Of a stretch of 64,000 nucleotides of DNA, positions 43,692 through 52,509 are shown in pieces. The stretch comes from Evansella halocellulosilytica (lineage in GTDB: Bacteria > Bacillota > Bacilli > Bacillales > Salisediminibacteriaceae). A program made the position numbers and the translations under genes. The stretch spans positions 216,156 to 280,155 of the forward strand of contig NZ_NIST01000001.1 of assembly GCF_002335745.1 (NCBI RefSeq). The letters are read 5' to 3'. How positions within the stretch are numbered: the first letter of the stretch is position 1; every line of letters begins with the position of its first letter. The notes beneath the pieces were generated by a model, which ran no database searches, was not told the origin of the DNA, and saw only the letters and a program-made list of their open reading frames with translations.

Positions 43692-43845
43692 AAATCCACC
43701 TCTTTCCCAAATTCTTCATAATGTGACATTTAGCACTATTATACTACATATTTTATCCAATAATAACAGATTGATAGAGTTTCTAGTAGGTTCGAAAGTA
43801 CTATTTTGGAAAGGTTATCCTCTATGGGTAGATGGGGAAAAAGAC

Positions 43846-43878
43846 AAACCCGACAAGTGCCAGGCACTTGTCGGGTTT
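43846..43878. terminator. 33-bp perfect palindrome with GTGCCAGGCAC core, likely nsrR terminator
   Basis: AAACCCGACAAGTGCC, a central A, then its exact reverse complement. TTTTG follows on plus and TTTGTCTTTTT on minus. It lies ~45 bp beyond the nsrR stop. It shares the GTGCC(T/A)GGCAC core with the palindromes at 57211 and 63479. Confidence 0.7.
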
Positions 43879-43920
43879 TGTCGAATAAAAAACTAGGAAA
43901 CCTATTGTGGAATAGATTTC

Positions 43921-44358
43921 CTAGTGAGAGAAGAAAAGGTTTTTTAATTCGTCTTCGTTTACGAGAAGATCTTTCAGTGTGTATGAATCAAGTATGTTTA
44001 AGTAAGCGGAGAGCGCTTCATTTAATACTCCTTTCAGTTTGCACGCTGGGCTGATCTTGCACGTATTTTTTTCAGGGTCAAAGCATTCGACAAGATTGAG
44101 TGGGCTTTCCGTATGCCTGACGACGGCACCGATATTAATTTGCTCCGGACTTTTTGCAAGCCTGATGCCGCCATTTCTCCCTCTTATCGTTTCAATGAAT
44201 CCTAGCTTCCCGAGCTCATAAACGACCTTACTTAAATGATTGCTTGAAATGTTGTAAAAATTGGAGATTTCCTTTATATTGGATCGTTTCTCTTCGGGCT
44301 GGATCCCTAAGTATATGAGGACACGTAACGTGTAATCTGTATATATCGTTAATTGCAT
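43921..44358 (-). CDS. nsrR: Rrf2-family nitric-oxide-sensitive repressor NsrR
   Basis: A 145-residue iron-sulfur regulator. The winged helix covers ~1-75 (MQLTIYTDYTLRVLIYLGIQ, ISSNHLSKVVYELGKLGFIE, RGRNGGIRLA). Cysteines at 92, 100 and 106 (ECFDPEKNTC, PAC) match the cluster ligands of B. subtilis NsrR. NO damages the cluster and relieves repression. It is divergent from hmp, the classic target, with two matching operator-like sites in the shared region. ATG 44358 is chosen because AAGGTGA lies 5 nt upstream and it gives the family N-terminus; three codons upstream are open. Confidence 0.93.
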   Translation of the reverse strand: MQLTIYTDYTLRVLIYLGIQPEEKRSNIKEISNFYNISSNHLSKVVYELGKLGFIETIRGRNGGIRLAKSPEQINIGAVVRHTESPLNLVECFDPEKNTCKISPACKLKGVLNEALSAYLNILDSYTLKDLLVNEDELKNLFFSH

Positions 44359-44461
44359 ATTCATCACCTTCGTTCATTTTTCAAAACGAAACTATCTTTA
44401 TTATTGTATTTCACTATACCACAAAAGGTAAATACGTTTGAAAATGTGAACAATTTTTAAA

Positions 44462-44529
44462 CATGTATTTTAAATATTGCTTTTACGCACCGAAAGGCTC
44501 CATAATAAAGGTGTATTTAGAATATATGT
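44462..44529 (+). promoter_or_regulatory. Two NsrR operator-like sites upstream of hmp
   Basis: ATGTATTTTAAATATTG (44463-44479) fits the NsrR consensus ATGTATTT-AAATACAT except at the right end. GTGTATTTAGAATATATG (44511-44528) is a weaker second site. A -10-like CATAATAA (44501-44508) lies between them, so NsrR on either site would cover the hmp promoter. Confidence 0.75.
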
Positions 44530-44722
44530 TTTAAACGTAAAAATAGTGTTAAAGTGCGTGTTCAAAAAGGAGGATGAAAAGGACCGAGATTCGAAGGCGT
44601 AGTTTCGGGTACCGGAACGTGTGTAATTCATACGTGAGGGGCGGAAAAGCAAGCCAACGAAGAAATTCGATGTGTCACTTTCACTGGACTTTTTAAACAA
44701 CTTCTTAAAGGAGAGATGAGCA

Positions 44723-45964
44723 ATGACGACAGAAACGACACAGCTTGATGCAAAAACGATTGACATTGTGAAGTCGACGGTACCGGTTTTAGCAGAACAT
44801 GGTGAAGAGATTACGAAACGTTTTTATGAAATGATGTTTACCAATCACCCAGAACTACTAAATATTTTCAACCACACAAACCAGAAACAAGGAAAGCAGC
44901 CGAGGGCTTTGGCAAATACAGTTTATGCCGCAGCACAGTATATCGATAATTTGGAGGCGATCTTGCCTGTTGTTAAGCAAATTGCCCACAAACACCGCAG
45001 TTTAGAAATTAAAGCAGAGCAATATCCGATTGTCGGAAAGCACTTATTACTAGCGATCAAAGAAGTATTAGGTGATGCGGCTACAGATGAAATTATTGAA
45101 GCTTGGGAGAAAGCATACGGAGTGATCGCAGATGTTTTCATCCAAGTTGAACGGGAAATGTATGCAGAGTCCGCTGCTAAATCGGGCGGTTGGAACGGCT
45201 TTAGACATTTTGTGGTAGAAAAAAAGGTGAAGGAAAGCGACGTCATTACTTCGTTTTATTTTAAGGCCAAAGATGGTGAATCTATTTCCGATTTTCTCCC
45301 AGGACAATATGTAAGCATTCGTTGTCACATCACTGGTGAGGAGTACACACACATTCGCCAATACAGCTTATCTGACTCACCAGGGAAAGATTATTACCGC
45401 ATCAGTGTGAAGCGTGAATCGAACGAGCAAGTACCCGATGGGATCGTTTCAAATTATTTACACGACCATGTCAATGAAGGCGATGTCGTTGAATTGACTG
45501 CGCCTGCCGGTGACTTTGTCTTAGATGTCGAGGGGAAAAAGCCCGTTGCTCTTATAAGCGGTGGGGTCGGTTTAACCCCAATGATCAGTATGCTGAATAC
45601 GATTGTTGAAAAGCAGCCGGAGCGAAACGTTACATTTATTCATGCTGCTCAGAACGGAGACGTCCATGCGCTTGATGAGCATGTGACAGAGGTGGCCCAT
45701 AATCACGAAAATGTGGACTACTTCGTTTGCTATGAAAAACCGACTGAAGAAGACCGTCATTTGGATCGATTTGATAAAGAAGGCTACGTTGATTCAGAAT
45801 GGTTAAAGTCGCTTTTAAAAGAAAATGATGTTCATCATACTGACTTTTATTTTTGCGGACCAGTACCGTTCATGAAAGTCATCCGCAAAGTATTGTCAGA
45901 CTGGGGTGTTCCTGAAGAAAACGTTCATTTTGAGTTTTTCGGACCAGCAGACGAGTTACATTAA
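44723..45964 (+). CDS. hmp: Flavohemoprotein, nitric oxide dioxygenase
   Basis: A 413-residue three-domain enzyme that turns NO and O2 into nitrate with NADPH. The globin (~1-145) has the distal region [20 protein letters not shown] and proximal [20 protein letters not shown]. The FAD domain (~155-265) has FLPGQYVSI and [11 protein letters not shown]. The NAD(P) domain (~270-410) has [20 protein letters not shown] and [10 protein letters not shown]. The length agrees with other Bacillus Hmp proteins. The ATG at 44723 has AAAGGAGAG upstream. A ~170-nt transcript leader with several possible hairpins separates promoter and gene. It is divergent from nsrR and a bidirectional terminator follows. 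Confidence 0.96.
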   Translation: MTTETTQLDAKTIDIVKSTVPVLAEHGEEITKRFYEMMFTNHPELLNIFNHTNQKQGKQPRALANTVYAAAQYIDNLEAILPVVKQIAHKHRSLEIKAEQYPIVGKHLLLAIKEVLGDAATDEIIEAWEKAYGVIADVFIQVEREMYAESAAKSGGWNGFRHFVVEKKVKESDVITSFYFKAKDGESISDFLPGQYVSIRCHITGEEYTHIRQYSLSDSPGKDYYRISVKRESNEQVPDGIVSNYLHDHVNEGDVVELTAPAGDFVLDVEGKKPVALISGGVGLTPMISMLNTIVEKQPERNVTFIHAAQNGDVHALDEHVTEVAHNHENVDYFVCYEKPTEEDRHLDRFDKEGYVDSEWLKSLLKENDVHHTDFYFCGPVPFMKVIRKVLSDWGVPEENVHFEFFGPADELH

Positions 45965-46029
45965 GAGGTTTGTTTGTGCAATGGTTTTCGGGTAATGTCC
46001 CAGAATCATCATTCAATAAAACAAAATGT

Positions 46030-46070
46030 AAAGTGACCGAACGGTTCGATGTCGGTCACTTTCGTTTTCG
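46030..46070. terminator. Bidirectional terminator between hmp and anmK
   Basis: AAAGTGACCGA and TCGGTCACTTT form a perfect 11-bp stem. TCGTTTTCGTTT follows on plus and ACATTTTGTTTT on minus, so it can serve both convergent genes. Confidence 0.85.
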
Positions 46071-46071
46071 T

Positions 46072-47250
46072 TTATGGAAATGTCAACTTGCCCATGATCG
46101 TTCTTTTATTCGCTCCCGTCGCTGCTGGAAGGCTGTTCGGCTGTTGGCGAAGGAATTCGTTACCTAAAATCGCAAAGGCGATCGCTTCTTTCGCATCACT
46201 GGAGAAACCGATCGATTCCATTGATAAAACTGGGCGAGAGAGCTCATCATGTAAGTTTTTCATAATGAATTCGTTATGAACCCCGCCACCGCCAACGAAT
46301 ATTTCGTCAATGTTGTATTCAGGATCGAGCTGTTCCTTAATCGTTTTTGAGATCGCTCGAACGGTATAATACGTCACCGTCGTTACAATATCTTCAAAGG
46401 AAAAACCACGGTTCTCCCCTTCTTCATACAACGCTTTCGCTCGTTCATGTGTATAAAGCTCGCGACCAGTGCTTTTCGGATACGGACGTGGAATAAATGG
46501 ATCGCGAGCGATCATCTCTGTCAGCCAGTCTTCACGTAACGTTCCGCTCGATGCCATTTTCCCTCCATCATCATAATCATTCGCACCATTTGTGCCAATT
46601 CGAATCATCTCATCAATTAAGACGTTACCTGGACCGATATCAAATGCTTGGGTAGGCTGGTGGGAATCGTTGGATCTGGCTGGCAATACCGTAAGATTAC
46701 TAATCCCGCCTATGTTGATCAATACGCGCCCCTTGTTTTCATCTGTAAAAAGAAGCTCGTCAACAAAAGGGACGAGTGGTGCACCTTGACCACCTGCAGC
46801 AAGATCGTTCGGACGGAAGTCTCCGACTGTGAGACAGCCTGTACGGTGGGCGATGACGGCCAATTCGCCAATTTGTAAGGTCGCAAAGCTTTCTGGCATA
46901 TGATAAATCGTTTGGCCATGGGAACTAACGAAATCAATTTGAGCCATCGTTTTTCCTGCATGGTCGATTACTTTTTGTGCAGCTTTAGCCATTTTCTCCC
47001 CTAGCAATACGTTCATTTCACAGATGGTGTCGACTGAGGATGTTTCCGGTTTACAAAGTTGTAAAATACGCTGCTTAAGCTCACGGTCATAATGAACAGT
47101 TTCAAAATGAAGCAAGTTCACTTTCGTTTTTTCACCAAAACCGGTAATTTCAACGAGCGCTGCATCTACCCCGTCGACGGAAGTGCCTGACATGAGGCCA
47201 ATCGCGAGGACACGGTCTTTTTTCAATGGGATTTCAATTTTATTTTGCAT
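46072..47250 (-). CDS. anmK: Anhydro-N-acetylmuramic acid kinase
   Basis: A 392-residue ASKHA-type kinase that hydrolyses the 1,6-anhydro ring of anhydro-MurNAc and phosphorylates it to MurNAc-6-phosphate, the substrate of MurQ. N-terminal phosphate loop GLMSGTSVDGVDAALVEI; VSSHGQTIYH; FRPNDLAAGGQGAPLVPF with the catalytic Asp region; INIGGISNLTVL; FDIGPGNVLID; and FVGGGGVHNEFIMKNL near the C-terminus. The ATG at 47250 overlaps the regulator stop by 11 bp and uses a GGGGG ribosome site inside that gene, implying coupling. It is the last gene of the murein-sugar cluster. Confidence 0.95.
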   Translation of the reverse strand: MQNKIEIPLKKDRVLAIGLMSGTSVDGVDAALVEITGFGEKTKVNLLHFETVHYDRELKQRILQLCKPETSSVDTICEMNVLLGEKMAKAAQKVIDHAGKTMAQIDFVSSHGQTIYHMPESFATLQIGELAVIAHRTGCLTVGDFRPNDLAAGGQGAPLVPFVDELLFTDENKGRVLINIGGISNLTVLPARSNDSHQPTQAFDIGPGNVLIDEMIRIGTNGANDYDDGGKMASSGTLREDWLTEMIARDPFIPRPYPKSTGRELYTHERAKALYEEGENRGFSFEDIVTTVTYYTVRAISKTIKEQLDPEYNIDEIFVGGGGVHNEFIMKNLHDELSRPVLSMESIGFSSDAKEAIAFAILGNEFLRQQPNSLPAATGANKRTIMGKLTFP

Positions 47251-48139
47251 CGTTGCCCCCATTGCGTGACGGTTTACTTCGTTTCGCTTGGATAAACTTG
47301 ATGGCATCACGCGTTTCGTCTAAATGACCGATTACTTCGTCATATTCTTTGTTGGCAACACTCATAAAGAGCATGTCGATGACGTGAAGCTGGGCAAGTC
47401 TCGAAGATGTCGCACCGCTTCTGAAGGTCGCTTCTTTTGAGATTGATGTTCGTAAACAGATTGATGCGACGTCCGCTACTACCGATGGACCGAACCTTGT
47501 CAATCCAATTGTCGTTGCCTTTTTTTCGTTGGCTAGTTGGAGGATCCGCTCTACTTCGTACGTGTTTCCGGAGAAGGAAATGCCACAGACGACGTCGCCT
47601 TCCTTTACGTTTGCGACATGCATCGCCGCAACGTGAAAGTCTGGAAATGCGGTCGCCCTTTTATTAATCCGGGAAAACTTAAGCTGGGCATCTTGAGCAA
47701 TAATATTCGAGGCACCGACACCAAAAAAATGAATATTTTCTGCATGTATCATGGCTTCTACTGCTTTGGAAAGGTCATCTAAGTCAAGGATTTCTGCTGT
47801 TTCACGAAGCGTTTGAATGCTGTTATTTGTCATTTTTGAAACGACTTGTGATGAAGATTCGCCAGGTTGAATATCACGATATCCTTCTTGGCCGTTCTTT
47901 TGCAAATCTCCGGCTAGCCGTAGCTTCAGCTGTTGAAACCCTTTGAAACCAAGTGATTTGCAGAGGCGGATCACGGCAGCACTACTCGTTAAACTCCGTT
48001 CTCCTAACTGGGTCGCGGTGAGTGAGATCGTTTCATTCGGGTGAGCCATTATGTATTCGGCAATTTTCTTTTCAGAAGGCGGCAATTTGTTGGCCATTTC
48101 ATTGATGATCATAAGTGCTCCAGAAGTCGATGAAGTCAC
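47240..48139 (-). CDS. murR: MurR/RpiR-family transcriptional regulator of murein-sugar use
   Basis: A ~299-residue regulator. The N-terminal RpiR-type HTH covers ~10-90 (LPPSEKKIAEYIMAHPNETI, SSAAVIRLCKSLGFKGFQQL). The SIS sugar-phosphate-binding domain follows (~120-260) with IHFFGVGASNIIAQDAQLKF, GISFSGNTYEVERILQLANE and TIGLTRFGPS. In MurR proteins MurNAc-6-phosphate is the inducer, which AnmK here would make. GTG 48139 has AAAGGATG 7 nt upstream and is preferred; the frame is open to 48223. Repeated palindromic boxes in front of murQ are candidate targets. The gene is separated from nagZ by ~930 bp of repeats but is on the same strand. Confidence 0.88.
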   Translation of the reverse strand: MTSSTSGALMIINEMANKLPPSEKKIAEYIMAHPNETISLTATQLGERSLTSSAAVIRLCKSLGFKGFQQLKLRLAGDLQKNGQEGYRDIQPGESSSQVVSKMTNNSIQTLRETAEILDLDDLSKAVEAMIHAENIHFFGVGASNIIAQDAQLKFSRINKRATAFPDFHVAAMHVANVKEGDVVCGISFSGNTYEVERILQLANEKKATTIGLTRFGPSVVADVASICLRTSISKEATFRSGATSSRLAQLHVIDMLFMSVANKEYDEVIGHLDETRDAIKFIQAKRSKPSRNGGNDAK

Positions 48140-48394
48140 GTGTGTCACATCCTTTGTTAAATTTGCTCGTTGAGCTACACAGTTTTTTCTTCCACGCGAA
48201 ATACTTTCCGTACAAACGTTCATTTTCTTTTGCTACTTACTATCATAACAAGGAATCATATGATTTTTCTCGATTTATCTTTAAAAGTGCGTAAAAGTCC
48301 GGTTCGATTTGTGTTAACGTGGGGCGGACGGGCAATGCGGGGATTGCGTGATTGGCTCAGAGATTACGCAAAGTGGTGATGGGATTCCCCCTCC

Positions 48395-48600
48395 CCGTAA
48401 CTGCGTGCCTTCTTCAGGATTGTACTATTATTCCACCTATAATTTCGTGAAGCCCTCAATAATCGTGCGATCATGCTAATAGTGCGCCTTGCTCAGGTTG
48501 TGGGATTACACTTAACTGCGTAAGTTCTCTCGTAATTGGTGTTCCCGTTAATGGTGCGTCTTCTTCAGGGTTGTGCGACTCATTAAAACTGCGTTATTTC
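48395..48600. repeat. Degenerate TGCG-cored repeat array
   Basis: Seven TGCG cores at 48402, 48466, 48483, 48517, 48555, 48574 and 48590, several followed by CCTTCTTCAGG-like words (also CCTTGCTCAGG, TCTTCTTCAGG). Spacings are roughly multiples of 16-19 bp. It is an older-looking, decayed array adjacent to the ordered 52-bp array. Confidence 0.5.
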
Positions 48601-48660
48601 GACTACACCTTAGCGAAACCACATTTCGACTTTTCTGGGCGCCAGGAATGCTGATCTCTT

Positions 48661-48985
48661 CGCTTGACGGTTCTATTTCCCCTTTTCGTGCCGTCAAGCA
48701 TGCTGATCTATTCCCTTGACGGTTCTATTTCCACTTTTCGTGCCGCCAAGGATGACAATCTCTCCCCTTGACGGTCCCATTTCCACTTTTCGTGCCGTCA
48801 AGCATGCCGATCTCTCCCCTTGACGGTTCTATTTCCACTTTTCGTGCCGCCAAGGATGACAATCTCTCCCCTTGACGGTCCCATTTCCACTTTTCGTGCC
48901 GCCAAGCATGACGATCTCTCCCCTTGACGAATCTATTTCCACTTTTCGTGCCGTCAAAGGGCACACTCTCTCCTTTTGGCGGTGA
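48661..48985 (-). repeat. 52-bp stem-loop tandem array inside the murein-sugar cluster (~6 units)
   Basis: Unit starts (CTTGACGG) at 48663, 48715, 48767 and 48819 are exactly 52 bp apart, and two further units continue to ~48985. Each unit contains CTTGACGG and, 21 bp later, CCGTCAAG or CCGCCAAG, an 8-bp inverted repeat. Where the second arm is CCGCCAAG, the minus-strand RNA still pairs through a G-U, so the fold holds on the transcribed strand. The loop contains CAC-GAAAA-GTG, a possible inner hairpin. It lies between nagZ and murR. Confidence 0.9.
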
Positions 48986-49072
48986 CGGTAAGATTACGCT
49001 GCTTCGATGGACACACATTTTCCAATTATCTTGCAGAGAAAGGAAGAAGCACAGCACTGTCTCTTCTGCTAT

Positions 49073-50653
49073 TTATGACAATGTAACCGGCAGCTTTCCT
49101 TTTGGAAGCTTCTCTCCTCGCAATATGTCTGTTATTGCACGTAAAGTGCCGAGGCGGTTTTCGTAGCCAGTCATGAATATGCTTACTTCCGGGAACGTTT
49201 GGATATCATAAGGGCTGCGCAAGCCTACGACAATAAGATCAGGATTTGATTGATGTAATTGACGGACTAGCTTTTGCTGGTTCAAAAACATCGATGCATT
49301 ATATGTGCAGACGAGAAGTTGCTCTGCATCACGAGACTTTTTAACGGCTTCCTCGACTTCCTCCTCAGAAAGATTAGGAGGGACCTCGATTTCGTTTACC
49401 GTGTAGCCTGCCTCTTGTAAACACGCTCCGAGAGTAGCAGATTCGTTAATTTTCTCATCTGCCTCCGATTGATTCACCGCACCTGTATAAACGACAGTAA
49501 CCGGCTTGTTTTTATCGAGGATCAGCTTGTTAAGGTCACCTTTTATTAACGTAATGCTTTCTTCACGTACTTGTTTAACAAATTCAACATGTTTTCGTTG
49601 TTTTAATGTGCTCTGCGCTTGCTGCCACGTGTTCGTTGTATCGTCATGTAACGTTCTTTTTTCCTTTAACGAAAGGATTCGCTGAACAGACTGATTAATT
49701 CGTTCCTCCGTAATTTCTCCTGCTAAAACGGCTTGCTTCAGTTTTTCAATCGTTTCGACTTGGACGTCATACGTATGGCTAACGAGAACGACATCGACTC
49801 CTGCCTTTACGGCTTTGACCGCAGCATTTGCCGTTCCGAAATAGTCGGAGATTGCTTTCATTTCCATACAGTCTGTAAAAACGACACCGTTAAATTGTAG
49901 CTCTTGCTTTAGCAGTCCTGTGATAATTTTATAACTGAGCGTGCTTGGCAGCTTCTCTTCAAGTGCCGGGAACACGACATGAGCTGTCATAATGGCATCA
50001 ACACCGGCTAAAACAGCTCGTTTAAACGGGAGTAGCTCAACGTCATGCATTCGTTTCATCGTGTGTGTGACTTGAGGTAAATCTAAATGAGAATCGACAC
50101 TCGTATCACCGTGCCCTGGAAAGTGCTTCGCTGTCGCCACAACATTGCTTTGTTGATACCCTTTTATTTGCGCTTCTCCTAAAGCGGCAACTCGTTGCGG
50201 ATGACTACCGTATGAACGGACGCCAATGACCGGATTCGCTGGATTGTTGTTAACATCAACACACGGAGCCAAATTGACATTTACACCTAATGCACGCAAT
50301 TCCTGTCCGCTAATTTTTGCCGCCTCATAAGCGAATTCATCACGATCTGTTGCCCCGATTGCCATATTTCCTGGTATTAAGGTGACGTCGAGAATTCTTG
50401 CAACCATTCCCCCTTCTTGATCGATCGATACGAACAATGGGATTGAGGAATGATCTCGATTGAAACGTTGGAGGTCATTCGATAATTCGTATACTTGCTG
50501 AAGTGTATCAATGTTCCTGCTGAAATAAATGACGCCGCCAATATGATACTTTTCAATAAGTGTCTCTATTTCGTTCGTTCGGGAATGACCTGAAAAACCA
50601 CACATGACCATCTGACCAATCTTTTCCTCTAAACTTAGCTTTGATATGTCCAT
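49073..50653 (-). CDS. nagZ: Beta-N-acetylglucosaminidase, GH3 family (NagZ)
   Basis: A 526-residue GH3 hydrolase that releases GlcNAc from GlcNAc-(anhydro)MurNAc sugars. The catalytic domain (~1-340) has MDISKLSLEEKIGQMVMCGF, VSIDQEGGMVARI, and KHFPGHGDTSVDSHLDLP with the His-Asp acid/base dyad typical of NagZ. VVFTDCMEMKAI carries the nucleophile Asp. A second alpha/beta domain (~360-526) is as in B. subtilis NagZ. Unlike that exported enzyme no signal peptide is visible, so it should act in the cytosol after import. ATG 50653 has AGGAGG 10 nt before it; an earlier in-frame start at 50713 overlaps the permease gene. Confidence 0.93.
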   Translation of the reverse strand: MDISKLSLEEKIGQMVMCGFSGHSRTNEIETLIEKYHIGGVIYFSRNIDTLQQVYELSNDLQRFNRDHSSIPLFVSIDQEGGMVARILDVTLIPGNMAIGATDRDEFAYEAAKISGQELRALGVNVNLAPCVDVNNNPANPVIGVRSYGSHPQRVAALGEAQIKGYQQSNVVATAKHFPGHGDTSVDSHLDLPQVTHTMKRMHDVELLPFKRAVLAGVDAIMTAHVVFPALEEKLPSTLSYKIITGLLKQELQFNGVVFTDCMEMKAISDYFGTANAAVKAVKAGVDVVLVSHTYDVQVETIEKLKQAVLAGEITEERINQSVQRILSLKEKRTLHDDTTNTWQQAQSTLKQRKHVEFVKQVREESITLIKGDLNKLILDKNKPVTVVYTGAVNQSEADEKINESATLGACLQEAGYTVNEIEVPPNLSEEEVEEAVKKSRDAEQLLVCTYNASMFLNQQKLVRQLHQSNPDLIVVGLRSPYDIQTFPEVSIFMTGYENRLGTLRAITDILRGEKLPKGKLPVTLS

Positions 50654-50709
50654 GTTAAGACTGACCTCCTTTTTTCTAATGAGAAAGCCCCCTTTCGAGG
50701 GGGGAAGTG

Positions 50710-51543
50710 TCAAGTTTTTACCGATCCTTGTACTAATCCTTTTGTCATTTTTCGTTGGAAAAAAATAAAGAATAATAAAACTGGGATTGTTGCAATGGTT
50801 GAAGCGGCCATTAATCCGCCATAGTCAGCTGTAAATCGGCTGAAAAACTGCTGAAGAGCTAATGGCAAAGTTCGTAATCCATCGTCCTGGATAAACGTTA
50901 CTGCAAAGACAAATTCATTCCACGCAGTAATAAAAGCGAAAATACTTGTTGCGGAAACCCCGGGCCATGCGAGTGGGAAGATCACCTTCCGGAACGCTTG
51001 CATGCGCGTACATCCGTCAATCATCGCAGCCTCTTCAATTTCAGCAGGAATCGATGAGAAATAGCTGCGAAGCATCCATATACAGAACGGCAACGCAAAC
51101 GTTAAGTAAACGATGACTAAGCCAACTAATGAGTTTACAAGTCCTAGGCGGCTCATAACGATGAAGAGCGGAATTAACATGACGACTAACGGAAACATTT
51201 GCACACTTAAAATCATAAGTAAAATTCCATTTTTCCCTTTAATCGGAAAGCGTCCTAATGCGTAACCAGCTAATGCAGCAAGACCGGTTCCGAGGATTGT
51301 TACTGTGCCAGCGACTAGTAAACTATTTTTAAAATAAACCCAGAAATTCGCTCTGACAAAAATGTTGTAGTAATGCTCGAACGTAAGATTATGCGGCCAT
51401 AATGTCGGCACACTGCTAAAGATTTCAGAGGACGGTTTTAACGAGCTTGTGACCATCCACCAAAATGGAAATATCGAAAAAATGAGGACAAAGACGGCGG
51501 CGACATATATGAAAAATTTTTGGACGGGAGTTTTTCGCTTCAT
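50710..51543 (-). CDS. Carbohydrate ABC transporter permease (CUT1, MalG type)
   Basis: A 277-residue inner-membrane permease with six hydrophobic helices. The EAA loop that contacts the ATPase is EEAAMIDGCTRMQAFRKVIF, followed by PLAWPGVSATSIFAFITAWN, as in MalG-type subunits of CUT1 importers. It overlaps the partner permease gene by 4 bp. No ATP-binding subunit is encoded here, which is usual in Firmicutes, where one MsmK-type ATPase serves several importers. The likely cargo is a murein-derived amino sugar, judged only from the neighbours murQ, nagZ and anmK. Confidence 0.92.
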   Translation of the reverse strand: MKRKTPVQKFFIYVAAVFVLIFSIFPFWWMVTSSLKPSSEIFSSVPTLWPHNLTFEHYYNIFVRANFWVYFKNSLLVAGTVTILGTGLAALAGYALGRFPIKGKNGILLMILSVQMFPLVVMLIPLFIVMSRLGLVNSLVGLVIVYLTFALPFCIWMLRSYFSSIPAEIEEAAMIDGCTRMQAFRKVIFPLAWPGVSATSIFAFITAWNEFVFAVTFIQDDGLRTLPLALQQFFSRFTADYGGLMAASTIATIPVLLFFIFFQRKMTKGLVQGSVKT

Positions 51544-52430
51544 GACTTTTTCACCTCTTTGTCTTCACGTAAAAAGTAAATGTAGATGACGATAAAGAAC
51601 ATTAACAAAATAAACATGAGCATCGCGATCGCTGATGCCATACCGAAGTTCAACGAATTAAAGGCTTCACTCCAGGAATATAATGCAAGGACATATGTAC
51701 CTCTTGCCGGACCACCTTCTGTCATGACATATATTTGGTCGAAGATTTTAAAGTCCCATATCGTTGATAAAATAAATAGAATGAGTAGTAATGGTTTTAG
51801 CATTGGGAGAGTAATCTTCGTCAACTTATGCCACGCATTTGCTCCATCAATTTCTGCTGCTTCATAAAGTGTGTCAGGGATCGTTTGGAAGCCAGCTAAT
51901 AACGAGACAGCGATAAACGGGAAGCTTTGCCAGACGATCATAAAAAAGATGACCGTAAATGCGGTGAACGATGAGTTAAACCAGGCGTACCCTTCGAACA
52001 TACTTAAGCCGATACTCGATAAAAAATAATTGGCAATTCCGTATTGGTCATTGAACATCCAACGCCATACGATCCCGCCGGCTACTGCCGGAAATACCCA
52101 TGGGATCAGGATGACAATGCCGAGAATCTTGCTCCCTCTAAATTTTGTATTTAACAATAAGGCGACTAATAACCCTGTGATCATCGTTCCAAATACACAT
52201 GCTAGACCAAAAATGATCGTGTTCCTTGTGACTGTCCAAAAAAATGGATCTTTTAACGTTTCAGCATAGTTACTGAATCCGACCCATTCGGATACTCCAG
52301 TCATCAACGAATACATATTATATTCTCTGAATGACAGCACGAACGTATTAATTAAAGGATAAATCGTTAACCCCATAATTAAAATTAAGGCAGGGGAGAG
52401 AAGTATCCAAGGAAGCCAACGATTCTTCAT
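51540..52430 (-). CDS. Carbohydrate ABC transporter permease (CUT1, MalF type)
   Basis: A 296-residue permease with six membrane helices: WILLSPALILIMGLTIYPLI at the N-terminus, and the EAA loop YEAAEIDGANAWHKLTKITL then PMLKPLLLILFILSTIWDFK. It forms the heterodimeric channel with the 50710-51543 product and receives sugar from the binding protein encoded upstream. The ATGA overlap with the next gene shows coupled translation. Confidence 0.92.
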   Translation of the reverse strand: MKNRWLPWILLSPALILIMGLTIYPLINTFVLSFREYNMYSLMTGVSEWVGFSNYAETLKDPFFWTVTRNTIIFGLACVFGTMITGLLVALLLNTKFRGSKILGIVILIPWVFPAVAGGIVWRWMFNDQYGIANYFLSSIGLSMFEGYAWFNSSFTAFTVIFFMIVWQSFPFIAVSLLAGFQTIPDTLYEAAEIDGANAWHKLTKITLPMLKPLLLILFILSTIWDFKIFDQIYVMTEGGPARGTYVLALYSWSEAFNSLNFGMASAIAMLMFILLMFFIVIYIYFLREDKEVKKS

Positions 52431-52509
52431 GCTCTACAACTCCAATCTATTAAGGAGGGTGGCTTTGAAGATAACCTCTCCATTAGCCACCCTATATTCA
52501 TGTTTTGAT

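Noticed and set aside
43921-44367. Rrf2 regulator as an IscR or CymR homologue.
   Set aside because: The cysteine positions 92/100/106, the divergent hmp and the ATGTATTT-type sites all point to NsrR; CymR lacks cluster cysteines.
48661-48985. CRISPR array.
   Set aside because: Repeats are directly adjoining tandem units without unique spacers, and no cas genes are present. The same holds for the arrays at 10849, 12185, 28441, 41715 and 55090.
48725-49057. 110-codon open frame across the 52-bp array.
   Set aside because: It consists only of repeat units, lies in the gap between nagZ and murR and has no ribosome site; the conserved signal is the RNA hairpin.
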